Positions 1 to 8,364 of a stretch of 64,000 nt of DNA are shown here, piece by piece. The translations under genes were made by a program, and so were the position numbers. The stretch comes from Chloroflexota bacterium (GTDB taxonomy: Bacteria; Chloroflexota; Chloroflexia; Chloroflexales; Herpetosiphonaceae): positions 434,001 to 498,000 of the forward strand of contig JAIUOC010000001.1 in NCBI GenBank assembly GCA_020161265.1, read 5' to 3'. Each line of letters begins with the position of its first letter. Position 1 is the first letter of the stretch. The notes under the pieces are model-generated. The model searched no databases. It had not been told where the DNA came from and saw nothing but the letters and a program-made list of their open reading frames with translations.

Positions 1-29
1 GTGTAGCATCATCCCCCAGCATGCTACAC
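1..29. repeat. Perfect 9-bp inverted repeat upstream of the ABC importer
   Basis: GTGTAGCAT (1-9) pairs exactly with ATGCTACAC (21-29) around an 11-nt loop, about 38 nt before the lipoprotein start. No T-run follows, so it is more likely an operator or leader hairpin than a terminator. The left edge of the window hides its upstream context. Confidence 0.4.
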
Positions 30-66
30 GTATTGCCGTTGTAGTATAAATTTTGCGAGGAAACCA

Positions 67-1374
67 ATGTTTAAGCAGCGAATGATCGCCTTATTTGTGG
101 TAGCAGGCTTGATTAGCGCCTGTGGCACTCAAACTACACCAACCACAAATCCAACTAGCCCTGCTGCGCCTGTTAGTAGCACACCAACCGTTGTGGCCGA
201 AGCGAGTGCATTGCCAGCAGCGACAACCCCAGCGACCAACGCACCTGATACAAGTATGTGTGTTAGCAATTACGATAGCGCAACCGATTACTTTAGCGCC
301 AAAACTAGCCCAAGCTATGCCAAAGAGTGGACGGTTGAGTATGCCAAGCATTACAAAGTTGTCACGGTTGATCTCGATACTGACCCAGTTAAAACCGATT
401 TTGATCGCTATATCTTGGTGCAGTGTGGTACACCAGCGCCCGTACTTGAAGGCGATTTAGCCAACGCCATGGTCGTAACCATCCCAATTACCCGAGTGTG
501 GGAAGGTGGTAGCAGCACCTTTGCCGCTATGGATGCCTTGGGTGTGGTCGATAGCTTGAGCGGTGTGGTTGGCTCAATGACTGGGAGTGCCAACGAGTAT
601 CTGCCTTCGATTGCAGCCCAAGTTGCCAAAGCTAGTGTGATCAAAGAAGCCAGCTATGGTGAAGATCTTGAATTAATCGCTGCTGGCAAGCCCGATATCT
701 ACCTCAACACCAATGGCCGCGAATGGATGACCAACGCTCGCCAAGTAGGTATTCCAGCACTACACTACTCACCATTCTCCGAATCGCCGCTTGGCTCGGC
801 TGAGCAAATCAAATTCTTAGCGTTGTTCTACAACCTCGAAGCCAAAGCTGATGCGATTTTTACGCCGATCGAGCGTGAATATTTAGCATTACGCGAAAAA
901 GCTCAAGCAGCAACCAACAAACCAAGAGTGCTCATTGGTAACGTGACCCAAGATGGTCGCTTTGGCACACGCAACCTTGATCGGTTAGAATCAGTGTTGA
1001 TGCGTGACGCAGGCGGCGAATTAGTGTTGACTGATACCGAATTGAATCTTGGCGGCGGTAGCACTGGCTTTAGCAGCAGTATCGATCTCGAAAAAGCAAT
1101 TGAAATTGGAGCAAATGCTGATTTCTGGTTCAACTTGGTTTATGTTCCCAGCGACAATACTGCCAGCGAATTTATTGCCACGAATCCATTAAACGCCAGC
1201 TTTAGCGCCTTACAAAAGGGTAATAGTTTCCATCGTTTTGGTCGTGCCGAGGATTACTTTAGCAATGGTGCGGTCTATGTTGATCAACTGCTTGCTGATG
1301 CAGTCAGTATATTGCACCCTGAGCTTTTACTCGATCACGAATTAGTCTTTCTCAAACGGATTCTTGGCGAGTAA
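67..1374 (+). CDS. ABC transporter substrate-binding lipoprotein (iron-siderophore/cobalamin type)
   Basis: This is the extracytoplasmic binding protein of the importer whose permease and ATPase follow. The N-terminus is a short signal sequence ending in the lipobox ISAC, with Cys19 as the expected lipid anchor. A Thr/Pro/Ala-rich linker (about residues 20-60) precedes the periplasmic-binding fold (about 65-435), which has the FecB/BtuF-like order, including a stretch near residues 185-260 (GKPDIYLNT) typical of that family. GAGG lies 5-10 nt before the ATG and supports the start. The ligand cannot be read from sequence: ferric siderophore is most likely from family membership, with cobalamin or heme as alternatives. 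The permease starts 148 nt downstream. Confidence 0.85.
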   Translation: MFKQRMIALFVVAGLISACGTQTTPTTNPTSPAAPVSSTPTVVAEASALPAATTPATNAPDTSMCVSNYDSATDYFSAKTSPSYAKEWTVEYAKHYKVVTVDLDTDPVKTDFDRYILVQCGTPAPVLEGDLANAMVVTIPITRVWEGGSSTFAAMDALGVVDSLSGVVGSMTGSANEYLPSIAAQVAKASVIKEASYGEDLELIAAGKPDIYLNTNGREWMTNARQVGIPALHYSPFSESPLGSAEQIKFLALFYNLEAKADAIFTPIEREYLALREKAQAATNKPRVLIGNVTQDGRFGTRNLDRLESVLMRDAGGELVLTDTELNLGGGSTGFSSSIDLEKAIEIGANADFWFNLVYVPSDNTASEFIATNPLNASFSALQKGNSFHRFGRAEDYFSNGAVYVDQLLADAVSILHPELLLDHELVFLKRILGE

Positions 1375-1437
1375 CGTATGTGTTCATTCTTCCCGCCGAG
1401 CGAGGAGAAAACTCGCCATGATGAACCGAAGGGACTC

Positions 1438-1465
1438 CCTCTCGCTCGCCGCAGTGGGCGAGAGG
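1438..1465. repeat. GC-rich palindromic intergenic repeat
   Basis: CCTCTCGC (1438-1445) pairs with GCGAGAGG (1458-1465). The 148-nt spacer between binding protein and permease is G+C-rich and repetitive (CTCGCC/GGCGAG motifs), unlike the flanking genes. It may be a dispersed palindromic element or an mRNA-processing hairpin that sets the ratio of binding protein to permease. It contains no gene. Confidence 0.35.
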
Positions 1466-1522
1466 TTAGGGTGAGAGCATGAATTTCGAAATAGAGCTAG
1501 ATTCAAGCGAAAGTTCCAAGCA

Positions 1523-2695
1523 ATGCAAAAGCAACAACTCAGATTAGCCCAGCCTGAGCCAAAACCAGCAGAAGCGTCACCGCCAAAAAGTCGTTTTGCC
1601 AACCATATTGCAGCTTTGCAAACTCAGTCACAAGCAGCTAGCCGCTGGCAGCCAAGCTCAAAGCGACGCAATATCTGGCTATTCGGGCTGTTAATTGCGC
1701 TCAGCATAGTCGGGGTGCTGCTTTCGCTCACCTGGTCGTCGGTCGATATTCCGCTGAGCAGCGTGGCCGATATTCTGCTTGGGCGGCCAACTGCTCAGCC
1801 AGCGTGGCACACAATCATTGTTGATATTCGTTTGCCACGCATTATTACCGCGATCTTGGTTGGCATGGCGCTTGGCTTGGCAGGCTTGCAACTGCAAACC
1901 GTCTTTCGAAATCCCTTGGCCGAGCCGTTTACCTTAGGCGTTTCATCAGGTGCAAGCCTTGGTGTGGCTTTGGTTATTCTGCTGGCTCCTTCGACTGGCA
2001 TTAGTTTTGCCGCGCTGGGCAGCAATGTTTTCGGCAATTTAGGCACAGTTGGTAGCGCGATTGTGGGTGGCTTGAGTGTACTAGGCATTATGCTGGTGGT
2101 TGCAAGTCGAGTACGCGATATGACGATCATCTTATTGCTAGGCGTGATTCTGAGTGCGATGACCTATGCATTGGTGACCGTGTTAATTTTCTTTGCCAAC
2201 GAAAGCCAAACCCGCGCCTTTGTCGAATGGCAACTTGGCAGTTTTACGCGGGTACGTTGGGGCGAATTACGCTATTTTGTGCCGGTAACCCTGATCGGAG
2301 CCTTAATTGCCGGCCTGACCACCAAACACCTCAATGCGCTGTTGCTTGGCGAGCATTATGCCCAAAGCTCAGGCATCAATGTACAGCGTGCCCGCTGGAT
2401 TATTATGGGCAGTGCTTCAATTATGGCTGGCACAGTCGTCGCCTACGCTGGGCCAATCGGCTTTGTGGGTATCGCAATCCCACACCTTGCTCGTGGTTTA
2501 TTCAAAACCTCAGATCATCGGGTGCTCGTGCCTGCAACCATCCTCACCGGAATTCCATTTGCCCTTGCTTGCGGAATTTTGGCCGAAGTGCCGAGCAGCT
2601 CACTGCAACTACCAATTGACGCAGCAACCTCGCTGTTTGGCGCACCAGTTGCCGCGTGGGTATTATTGCGCATGAAACGGGGAGCATGGATGTGA
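1523..2695 (+). CDS. FecCD-family ABC importer permease
   Basis: This is the membrane-spanning subunit of the iron/cobalamin-type importer. After a polar, Gln/Pro-rich cytoplasmic tail of about 50 residues come roughly ten hydrophobic segments. FecCD hallmarks are visible: LPRIITAILVGMALGLAG near residue 105, FRNPLAEPFTLGVSSGASLG near 130, and GPIGFVGIAIPHLARGL near 310. At 390 aa it is longer than the usual 330-350 aa, entirely because of the N-terminal tail. No Met lies between the ATG used and the first membrane helix, and the Shine-Dalgarno is weak, so the start is tentative. The stop overlaps the ATPase start by 10 nt, which indicates translational coupling. Confidence 0.88.
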   Translation: MQKQQLRLAQPEPKPAEASPPKSRFANHIAALQTQSQAASRWQPSSKRRNIWLFGLLIALSIVGVLLSLTWSSVDIPLSSVADILLGRPTAQPAWHTIIVDIRLPRIITAILVGMALGLAGLQLQTVFRNPLAEPFTLGVSSGASLGVALVILLAPSTGISFAALGSNVFGNLGTVGSAIVGGLSVLGIMLVVASRVRDMTIILLLGVILSAMTYALVTVLIFFANESQTRAFVEWQLGSFTRVRWGELRYFVPVTLIGALIAGLTTKHLNALLLGEHYAQSSGINVQRARWIIMGSASIMAGTVVAYAGPIGFVGIAIPHLARGLFKTSDHRVLVPATILTGIPFALACGILAEVPSSSLQLPIDAATSLFGAPVAAWVLLRMKRGAWM

Positions 2696-3684
2696 ACCAG
2701 CCAGTTTTAGCAACCGACAACTTGAGTGTTGGCTACCACCAACGCCGTGGTCAAAGCCGTAGCGTTTTGCAAAACCTCAATTTAAGCCTTGCCAAGGGCG
2801 AATTCGTGTGTTTGCTCGGAGCGAATGGTGCAGGCAAATCGACATTAATTCGTACCCTAACCCACATGCAAGCGCCAATCAGCGGCAGCATTACAATCAA
2901 TCAACAACCGCTACAGCACCTGAGCAAGGCCCAATTAGCCAAACAACTGAGCGTCGTACTGACTGATCGGTTGCAAGTCAGCAATTTGACTGGCTACGAA
3001 CTAGTAAGCCTTGGGCGCATGCCCTATACCAACTTGTTTGGCAGCCTCAACCAACACGATCATCAGGTAGTTCGCTGGGCTTTACATGCAACCAACTCTG
3101 ATGATTTGGCCCAACGTTTGCTCAACGAAATGAGCGATGGTGAGCGCCAACGGATTATGATTGCCCGCGCCTTGGCCCAAGAGCCAGCCGTGATGATTCT
3201 CGATGAGCCAACCGCTTTTCTCGATTTGCCTCGGCGGGTCGAAATTACCAGTTTGTTGCGCAAACTAGCCCACGAAACCGGCTTATCCGTGGTTATGTCT
3301 ACTCACGATCTTGATTTGGCGATTGGCAGCGCTGATCGGTTGTGGCTGGTTTTCGATGATGGCAGCATAGAATGTGGGACACCTGAGGATTTGATTTTAG
3401 ATGGTCGGTTGGCCCAAACCTTCCGCAAAAGCCAATTGCAATTTGATCAACAACGCGGCGGCTTTCGCGCCCAAACCCAGCCAATTGGCCAGGTTCAGCT
3501 GAGTGCCAACGGCTTGCATGGCCAATGGATGCAGCATGCCTTAGAACGAGCAGGCTATCACGTGCTGAATGCAAAACAGGCTGATTGCCCACATATTCAG
3601 CAGCTTGAAAACGATTGCTGGCAAGTTGAACACCAGCCATGTGCCAACATTGGCCAAGTGTTGGCTTATTTAGGCCACATTTAA
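2686..3684 (+). CDS. ABC transporter ATPase (FecE-like) with C-terminal extension
   Basis: This is the cytoplasmic ATPase of the importer. Walker A GANGAGKST, signature SDGERQR and Walker B VMILDEPTAFLD are all intact, followed by the switch His (STHDLD). I chose the ATG at 2686 because it overlaps the permease stop and follows AACGGGGA; an upstream GTG at 2656 would add ten residues. The ABC core ends near residue 250, and about 80 further residues follow with no ABC motif. That tail ends in a small Cys-containing segment (DCPHIQQLENDCWQVEHQPC) that could be an accessory or regulatory domain. FecE proteins usually stop near 255-265 aa. Confidence 0.88.
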   Translation: MDVNQPVLATDNLSVGYHQRRGQSRSVLQNLNLSLAKGEFVCLLGANGAGKSTLIRTLTHMQAPISGSITINQQPLQHLSKAQLAKQLSVVLTDRLQVSNLTGYELVSLGRMPYTNLFGSLNQHDHQVVRWALHATNSDDLAQRLLNEMSDGERQRIMIARALAQEPAVMILDEPTAFLDLPRRVEITSLLRKLAHETGLSVVMSTHDLDLAIGSADRLWLVFDDGSIECGTPEDLILDGRLAQTFRKSQLQFDQQRGGFRAQTQPIGQVQLSANGLHGQWMQHALERAGYHVLNAKQADCPHIQQLENDCWQVEHQPCANIGQVLAYLGHI

Positions 3685-3705
3685 CTACTCATCACGAAAA
3701 CTATT

Positions 3706-3740
3706 TTGACAAGTAGTCATTATTTGATATATTGTATCAA
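3706..3740 (+). promoter_or_regulatory. Promoter with overlapping dyads before the Crp-like gene
   Basis: TTGACA (3706-3711) and TATATT (3728-3733) are separated by 16 nt. A dyad TTGATA-N5-TATCAA (3724-3740) covers the -10 box, and TGAC-N5-GTCA (3707-3719) covers the -35 box. Such placement suits a repressor or autoregulation. The dyad resembles a Crp/FNR box but has wider spacing than the FNR consensus TTGAT-N4-ATCAA. Confidence 0.55.
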
Positions 3741-3765
3741 TAATTAGTGAAGAGTAACCAAACCT

Positions 3766-4707
3766 ATGCTGAAAGTGCTTCTCATCAGCAGCGATCTACC
3801 CGATCAAACCCTACTTGGCCAATTGCTGGATGCTGGATATCGGTTAAGTTTGTTGCGGCTTGAGCAACTAATCAAACAAGCACATATCACTGATCAAAGC
3901 CTCTTGATCGGCTGTTTTACCAATGAGTATGAATTAGCGCAGCTCATCGAAACCTTGAGCGGTCAAGAGCCACTATGGTGGGGCTGGAATCAGAGTAACT
4001 ATCCGCATTTAACCTTGAAGGCCTATGAAGCTGGCGCTCGTCATGTGATTACTAACGACGCAAGCACTAGCCAAATCATCCAAAACTTAAATGCGCTGCA
4101 CGTCAGCCAACTTCATCAGCAAACTACCCGCGGTCGAGAGCAGCAGTATCCCCGTGGGGCAATGGTGCATTTACAAGCCAATCAAGCCTTATTGATTGAA
4201 ACTGGAATTTTGAGTCTGCAAGTCAATCATCCTGATGGCTCGAACGTGCTCCTAGGTTTGTTCGGGCCAAACCAATTAGTCTGTGGCCATCCACACGATG
4301 GCTGTGCGATCTATCTGCAAGCGCATACCCCGATCAGCGCCCAACTCTTGCCGTGGCAACGGGTAGTGAATGAACCTTTGTTGATCGAACGATTACGCAT
4401 GCGGCTACAACTGATGGAAGCATGGGCTTCGTGCCAAGCCCATCCTTACCTTGATCAACGAGTTTTAGGCATTTTGAATTTGTTGGCCGAGCAATTTGGT
4501 AAACAGCACAACCATGGCTTATTGATTGACGTGCGAATTACCCATGAACAACTAGCCTCGGCGGTTGGCTCAACCCGCGCAACGATCTCACGGATTATCC
4601 GCGATTTGCGCACACGAAGTATGCTTGATAGCCACTTCAGCGGCAGTAATGAACGTTTTTGGCTCCCAATAGTGCCCCAATATCATCACACCCATCCCTT
4701 TACTTAA
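3766..4707 (+). CDS. Crp/Fnr-type regulator with receiver-like N-terminus
   Basis: A 313-aa DNA-binding regulator. Residues 1-125 look like a response-regulator receiver fold (VLLISSDLPDQTLLGQLL, later HVITNDASTSQIIQNL), but the phospho-acceptor Asp pocket is not convincing, so it is probably a pseudo-receiver. Residues about 130-220 resemble a cyclic-nucleotide-binding-like jelly roll, and residues 235-300 form a Crp winged helix with recognition helix AVGSTRATISRIIRDL. It lies 81 nt after the ABC ATPase with its own promoter, so control of the importer is a reasonable but unproven guess. The ligand is unknown. Confidence 0.75.
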   Translation: MLKVLLISSDLPDQTLLGQLLDAGYRLSLLRLEQLIKQAHITDQSLLIGCFTNEYELAQLIETLSGQEPLWWGWNQSNYPHLTLKAYEAGARHVITNDASTSQIIQNLNALHVSQLHQQTTRGREQQYPRGAMVHLQANQALLIETGILSLQVNHPDGSNVLLGLFGPNQLVCGHPHDGCAIYLQAHTPISAQLLPWQRVVNEPLLIERLRMRLQLMEAWASCQAHPYLDQRVLGILNLLAEQFGKQHNHGLLIDVRITHEQLASAVGSTRATISRIIRDLRTRSMLDSHFSGSNERFWLPIVPQYHHTHPFT

Positions 4708-4740
4708 TCGGCGATATGCTTAATTTGTATCTGAAAACCC

Positions 4741-4796
4741 GACAAGCCTCCTTGCAAGCACTACGCTGCAAAGAGGCTTGTCCCTTTGCAGCGTAG
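4741..4796 (+). repeat. Two overlapping, mutually exclusive hairpins
   Basis: GACAAGCCTC (4741-4750) pairs with GAGGCTTGTC (4773-4782). CTACGCTGCAAAG (4761-4773) pairs with CTTTGCAGCGTAG (4784-4796). The right arm of the first hairpin is the loop of the second, so the two either exclude each other or form a pseudoknot. There is no U-run, so this is not a standard terminator. It sits between the Crp-like gene and the MerR promoter. Confidence 0.5.
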
Positions 4797-4848
4797 CGAC
4801 TCTGAACAAATCTCGGGATTGATGATCGCTCGTATCCTCAAATTCTGC

Positions 4849-4879
4849 TTGACTCTCGGGTTACCCGAGGGAGTATAAC
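4849..4879 (+). promoter_or_regulatory. MerR-type promoter/operator with 19-bp spacer
   Basis: TTGACT (4849-4854) and TATAAC (4874-4879) are separated by exactly 19 nt. The spacer carries the dyad CTCGGGT-T-ACCCGAG (4855-4869). An over-long spacer with a central dyad is the hallmark of MerR-activated promoters. The transcript would start about 7 nt after the -10 box, at or next to the ATG at 4886, so the mRNA is probably leaderless. Autoregulation by the downstream MerR protein is the natural reading. Confidence 0.8.
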
Positions 4880-4885
4880 AACCCT

Positions 4886-5722
4886 ATGTTACGAATTGGT
4901 GAATTCTCGCGCATCGCGCATATCACAATCGAAACCCTACGTCATTATGATGCGGTTGGTTTGCTCAAACCTGCATTCATCGACCCAACGACGGGCTATC
5001 GGTTTTACACAGCAGAACAATTGCCGTCGGTCAATCAGATTTTGATGTTAAAGGATTTAGGCTTTTCGTTAGAAGAGATCGCCCAGATTCGCGAAGGAAA
5101 TCCAAGTCATGAGCAACTTCAAGCCCTGTTGCAGCAGCAACTCATAGCCACAGAGCAGACGATTGCAGCAGCTGAACAGCGTCGTCTGCGTATTCTTGCC
5201 CATATTCATGCGGTTGAAGCGAAGCAACGCCTGCCTACCTATGCGATTAAGCTGAAATCGGTTGACATGGCCATGGTGGCAAGCATTCGGGCAATTGTTC
5301 CAAGCATTGCCCAGATTGCCGAGTATTGGCAAGGGTGGTTTCAGACAGTTGCCGCATGGCTTCACACACAGCGAATCCCAATCGGAGTTCCGATCGCAAT
5401 CCATCACGATGAGGGGTATCAGCTTGAGCAGATTGATACTGAATGCGGATTCATCCTTCCAGCAATCCCTCACCCAACCCAGGTGCGCCCGCCCGCGCCG
5501 ATTGAGCTGCGCCAACTTGAAGCCCATTCGCATATTGCCACGGTGGCGGTCGCTAATCCGGTGGCGCATGCAGGAGGATTAAAAGATGCCTATATGACCC
5601 TTGGGCAGTGGATCAGTACGCAGAACTATACAATGCATGGCCCTCCACGGGAAATGTATTATGGTTCACCTGACACAGGCGCTGTGACTGTCGAAATCCA
5701 ATTTCCGGTTGTAGCTCAGTAA
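4886..5722 (+). CDS. MerR-family regulator with GyrI-like effector domain
   Basis: A 278-aa regulator of the BmrR/TipA general plan. The MerR winged helix spans residues 1-70 (IGEFSRIAHITIETLRHYD, YRFYTAEQ), followed by a dimerisation coiled coil (about 75-115) and a GyrI-like small-molecule-binding domain (about 120-278). Such proteins sense amphipathic drugs or metabolites and twist promoters with long spacers, which matches the promoter just upstream. No Shine-Dalgarno precedes the ATG, consistent with a leaderless message. The alpha/beta hydrolase starts 45 nt downstream and is probably co-transcribed. The ligand is unknown. Confidence 0.88.
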   Translation: MLRIGEFSRIAHITIETLRHYDAVGLLKPAFIDPTTGYRFYTAEQLPSVNQILMLKDLGFSLEEIAQIREGNPSHEQLQALLQQQLIATEQTIAAAEQRRLRILAHIHAVEAKQRLPTYAIKLKSVDMAMVASIRAIVPSIAQIAEYWQGWFQTVAAWLHTQRIPIGVPIAIHHDEGYQLEQIDTECGFILPAIPHPTQVRPPAPIELRQLEAHSHIATVAVANPVAHAGGLKDAYMTLGQWISTQNYTMHGPPREMYYGSPDTGAVTVEIQFPVVAQ

Positions 5723-5767
5723 TTGGTGAGCACGACAAACCCGCATCTTCGATTCTTTGGAGGTCAT

Positions 5768-6682
5768 ATGGCTTCTTCGCTATATCATCCATTTCGGTCG
5801 GCAGCAGCACAAACCGAATATCATGCGCTGTATGATCAGGCTGCCCAACGCTGGCCTGTCCCGGCGGAAACCACGATGGTGGAAACTACCTATGGCAAGA
5901 CCTTCGTTCGGATCAGTGGCCCCGCCGATGCACCACCCTTGGTGCTCCTGCCTGGTGCTGGAACGTGCTCGCTCATGTGGACATTCACGATCGTACCATT
6001 AGTCCAACACCACCGAACCTATGCAATTGACAGCGTGATCAATACCGGTTGTCGTTGTCTTGGACGCAGCATTGACACGCGCCCGATTGCCAATGCCGCC
6101 GATGCAACAACTTGGCTCGATCAACTATTTGATGGCCTTCAACTTACAACGGGAATCCATCTCATGGGTGCATCATTTGGTGGGTGGCTGGCGAGCCAGT
6201 ACGCCCTCCATGCCCAACAGCGACTCGCCAAAATGGCGCTGATTGCTCCAGCAGGCACCATCTTGCCATTTCGGCAGGCCTACCTACGGCGGGTAATCCT
6301 CACGAGTATCATCCCGTTTCGCTGGATGCAACGCCGCTTTTTTCGCTGGTGTTGCGCAGATCTTGCCCGCCAAGCGCCGGCGATGCTCGAAGCCATGGTG
6401 GATGAGACGATGGTCTGCAAGCGCTGTTTTGTGCCACCGCAGTACAAACAATTACCAACCCTCACGGCCATGGAGGATCACGAATTACAACAGCTCACCA
6501 TCCCGACTTATGTTGTGGTTGGTGAAAACGAGGTCTTATATTCAGCTCAGGCGGCCATCCAACGGCTAACGCATGTCGCCCCCAACATCCAAACCGAGAT
6601 CATCTCTCAAGCAGGGCATGATCTGCTTTTGGCCCAACAGGCGATCGTAAATCAAAAACTGGTGTCATTCTTTAACCCATAG
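5768..6682 (+). CDS. Alpha/beta hydrolase
   Basis: A 304-aa cytoplasmic hydrolase. The nucleophile elbow GASFGG puts Ser136 as catalytic serine. A late acidic residue after VVVGENE and the His in SQAGHDLLL complete a plausible triad; LLPGAGTCS near residue 60 would hold the oxyanion site. I start at ATG 5768 because GGAGG stands 5 nt before it; an upstream TTG at 5723, directly after the MerR stop, has no ribosome site. Substrate unknown. Placement behind a drug-sensing MerR gene suggests detoxification or modification of the ligand, but this is inference. Confidence 0.82.
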   Translation: MASSLYHPFRSAAAQTEYHALYDQAAQRWPVPAETTMVETTYGKTFVRISGPADAPPLVLLPGAGTCSLMWTFTIVPLVQHHRTYAIDSVINTGCRCLGRSIDTRPIANAADATTWLDQLFDGLQLTTGIHLMGASFGGWLASQYALHAQQRLAKMALIAPAGTILPFRQAYLRRVILTSIIPFRWMQRRFFRWCCADLARQAPAMLEAMVDETMVCKRCFVPPQYKQLPTLTAMEDHELQQLTIPTYVVVGENEVLYSAQAAIQRLTHVAPNIQTEIISQAGHDLLLAQQAIVNQKLVSFFNP

Positions 6683-6722
6683 GCGATCGCAGGCCCAGAG
6701 CACAACGAGGCAGTCTAATCAA

Positions 6723-6760
6723 TGCAAGGAGGATGACTGCTAAGTCCATTCCTCCTTGCA
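6723..6760. terminator. Hairpin after the hydrolase gene
   Basis: TGCAAGGAGGA (6723-6733) and TCCTCCTTGCA (6750-6760) form a perfect 11-bp stem with a 16-nt loop, 40 nt after the hydrolase stop. The trailing sequence is only weakly T-rich, so termination efficiency is uncertain. It lies between convergent genes. Confidence 0.5.
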
Positions 6761-6858
6761 ATTCCCTTCCGACCTCAACCATCGGGCTATTTACGTCGAT
6801 TAAGGCCAGCTACTCGTATGGCCTCAGTATGGGCAGTATGCAGCGGATACGCCGTTTC

Positions 6859-7239
6859 CTACACAGGATTAGCAACTGGCATTCGTTCATGCAACCCGAT
6901 ATGATTTCCCTCACTATCAGCGATGATCGCCATCCAGCCTTGTGGGCCAATTGCCATGCGCGGCATCACCACCTGCCCCCCATTATCTGTAACTAGTGCC
7001 AGCGCAGCATCGAGCCGACCTGTCGCATCCAAATAGATCAAAACCCCATCACGCGATGGTATCGCCGTTGCCGCTTGGACAACCGAGCCAATTCCCCGGC
7101 CATCGGCGGTCATAAAGATCGCATTAGGAATATCCATGAAGACTTCTTCGCGCAGCGTTGTATTGAGCACGCTGTTGTAAAAGGCGACTGCACGGGCGAA
7201 GTTGGTGGCAGGAATTTCAAACCAGTTTAGCTCTACCAT
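6859..7239 (-). CDS. VOC-family (glyoxalase/bleomycin-resistance fold) protein
   Basis: A 126-aa single-domain protein with the beta-alpha-beta-beta-beta pattern of vicinal-oxygen-chelate proteins: NWFEIPATNFARAVAFYNSV at the N-terminus and GWMAIIADSEGNHIGLHE at the C-terminus. The final Glu/His pattern matches the metal-ligand position of the family. AGAGGAG precedes the ATG by 8 nt. Members include lyases, dioxygenases and drug-sequestering proteins, and nothing in the sequence decides between them. It is followed on the same strand, upstream, by the WYL regulator, which may control it. Confidence 0.85.
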   Translation of the reverse strand: MVELNWFEIPATNFARAVAFYNSVLNTTLREEVFMDIPNAIFMTADGRGIGSVVQAATAIPSRDGVLIYLDATGRLDAALALVTDNGGQVVMPRMAIGPQGWMAIIADSEGNHIGLHERMPVANPV

Positions 7240-7297
7240 TGAAGATGCTCCTCTAATAAATGAGATAGCATCAGCCTAACACCTCACAGTGACACCC

Positions 7298-8260
7298 CTA
7301 TGGCAGCAGCGTTTCGGGCGAATCATAGATAGCGCGGATCGCGTCACCCTGATCACGCAGCAGCACTTGTAGGGAAATGGGTTGTAACACGCGAGCAAAT
7401 CGCCCCCAACTCAACACCCACTGAACCACATCATCGATCGCACGGACATGCAGCGTTGCTAGCAGCCCATCTGACTGGTCGGTTGTGCTGACCACAAAGA
7501 AGGGTAAATCTTCCATGACCCATGCAGCAACATGCGCTGCAAACAGAATCTGGACGCTGATTGGCTGCTCGAGTTGTGTAGCATCCTGCGGGATGGATGG
7601 TTTGTTGGTCGGTTCAAAGGTGCGCTCTAGCACCATGATGTCGATTATGCGTTCGACCCGAAAATTGCGGATCGCTCGTCGGAGATGACAAAAGGCTTGA
7701 AGATACCAGACAGTGCGAACACAGGTTAGTTGGTAGGGATCAATCATACGAGTCGTGCGATCTGCCGCCGCAAAAGGGGTGGTGCGCCCGTGATAGGTAA
7801 TCCGTAGTGATTGTTGGGCGGCAATCGCTTCCCGTAGCGCCGTCAGATACCCTTGCTGAATAGCGGTATCACGGGCCGCGACAATCGCCATACCCCGCTG
7901 CATCGTGGTTACATGGAGGCGTAACGGTGGTGGCAGAATCGTCAGCATCTTGGCGGCTGCCGTTCGGGCAGCAGTGGCATAGGCAGGATCATACAAGTGA
8001 CCAAGCGCATTCAGCCCTTGCACAATCAGCAAGGCTTCGGCAGGCGTAAGTTGGAGCGGGGGTAAAAAATAACCTTCGACGAGAGAATAGCCATGGCCTG
8101 GCATACTGATAATCGGCACGCCCGCCTCACATAGCGCCAAAATATCGCGATACACTGTGCGCACGCTGATTTCAAAGGTCGCAGCGAGATCAGCAGCCCG
8201 TCGCCGTTGATGGGCCTGTAACTCAAGCACGATTGCAAGCAGCCGATCCACACGATTCAT
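7298..8260 (-). CDS. HTH-11/WYL-domain transcriptional regulator (YafY-like)
   Basis: A 320-aa regulator. Residues 1-65 form an HTH-11 winged helix (RRAADLAATFEISVRTVYRD), and the WYL domain follows (about 140-220), ending in a C-terminal WCX-type segment. In the WYL core the usual W/Y/L motif is recognisable around RTVWYLQAFCHLRRAIRNFR. I use the start at 8260 because AGAAAGG precedes it; the frame stays open to 8317. It sits 58 nt upstream of the VOC gene on the same strand, and divergently from the DUF4287 gene. WYL proteins sense nucleic acids or small ligands; the target here is unknown. Confidence 0.88.
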   Translation of the reverse strand: MNRVDRLLAIVLELQAHQRRRAADLAATFEISVRTVYRDILALCEAGVPIISMPGHGYSLVEGYFLPPLQLTPAEALLIVQGLNALGHLYDPAYATAARTAAAKMLTILPPPLRLHVTTMQRGMAIVAARDTAIQQGYLTALREAIAAQQSLRITYHGRTTPFAAADRTTRMIDPYQLTCVRTVWYLQAFCHLRRAIRNFRVERIIDIMVLERTFEPTNKPSIPQDATQLEQPISVQILFAAHVAAWVMEDLPFFVVSTTDQSDGLLATLHVRAIDDVVQWVLSWGRFARVLQPISLQVLLRDQGDAIRAIYDSPETLLP

Positions 8261-8364
8261 AACATACCTTTCTAGGACAATCTTCAAACGATGGGTATCG
8301 ATAGGATATTCCGCCAAGTGCTATACTGCAATAACCAAACGAGATACTAATTGAAAGGACAGCT

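Noticed and set aside
3724-3740. FNR box upstream of the Crp-like gene
   Set aside because: Half-sites TTGAT/ATCAA are 7 nt apart rather than 4, and the regulator has no N-terminal Cys cluster, so FNR-type control is not supported.
6733-6996. Plus-strand frame after the hydrolase gene
   Set aside because: Begins inside the terminator hairpin and overlaps the VOC gene antisense; no family features.
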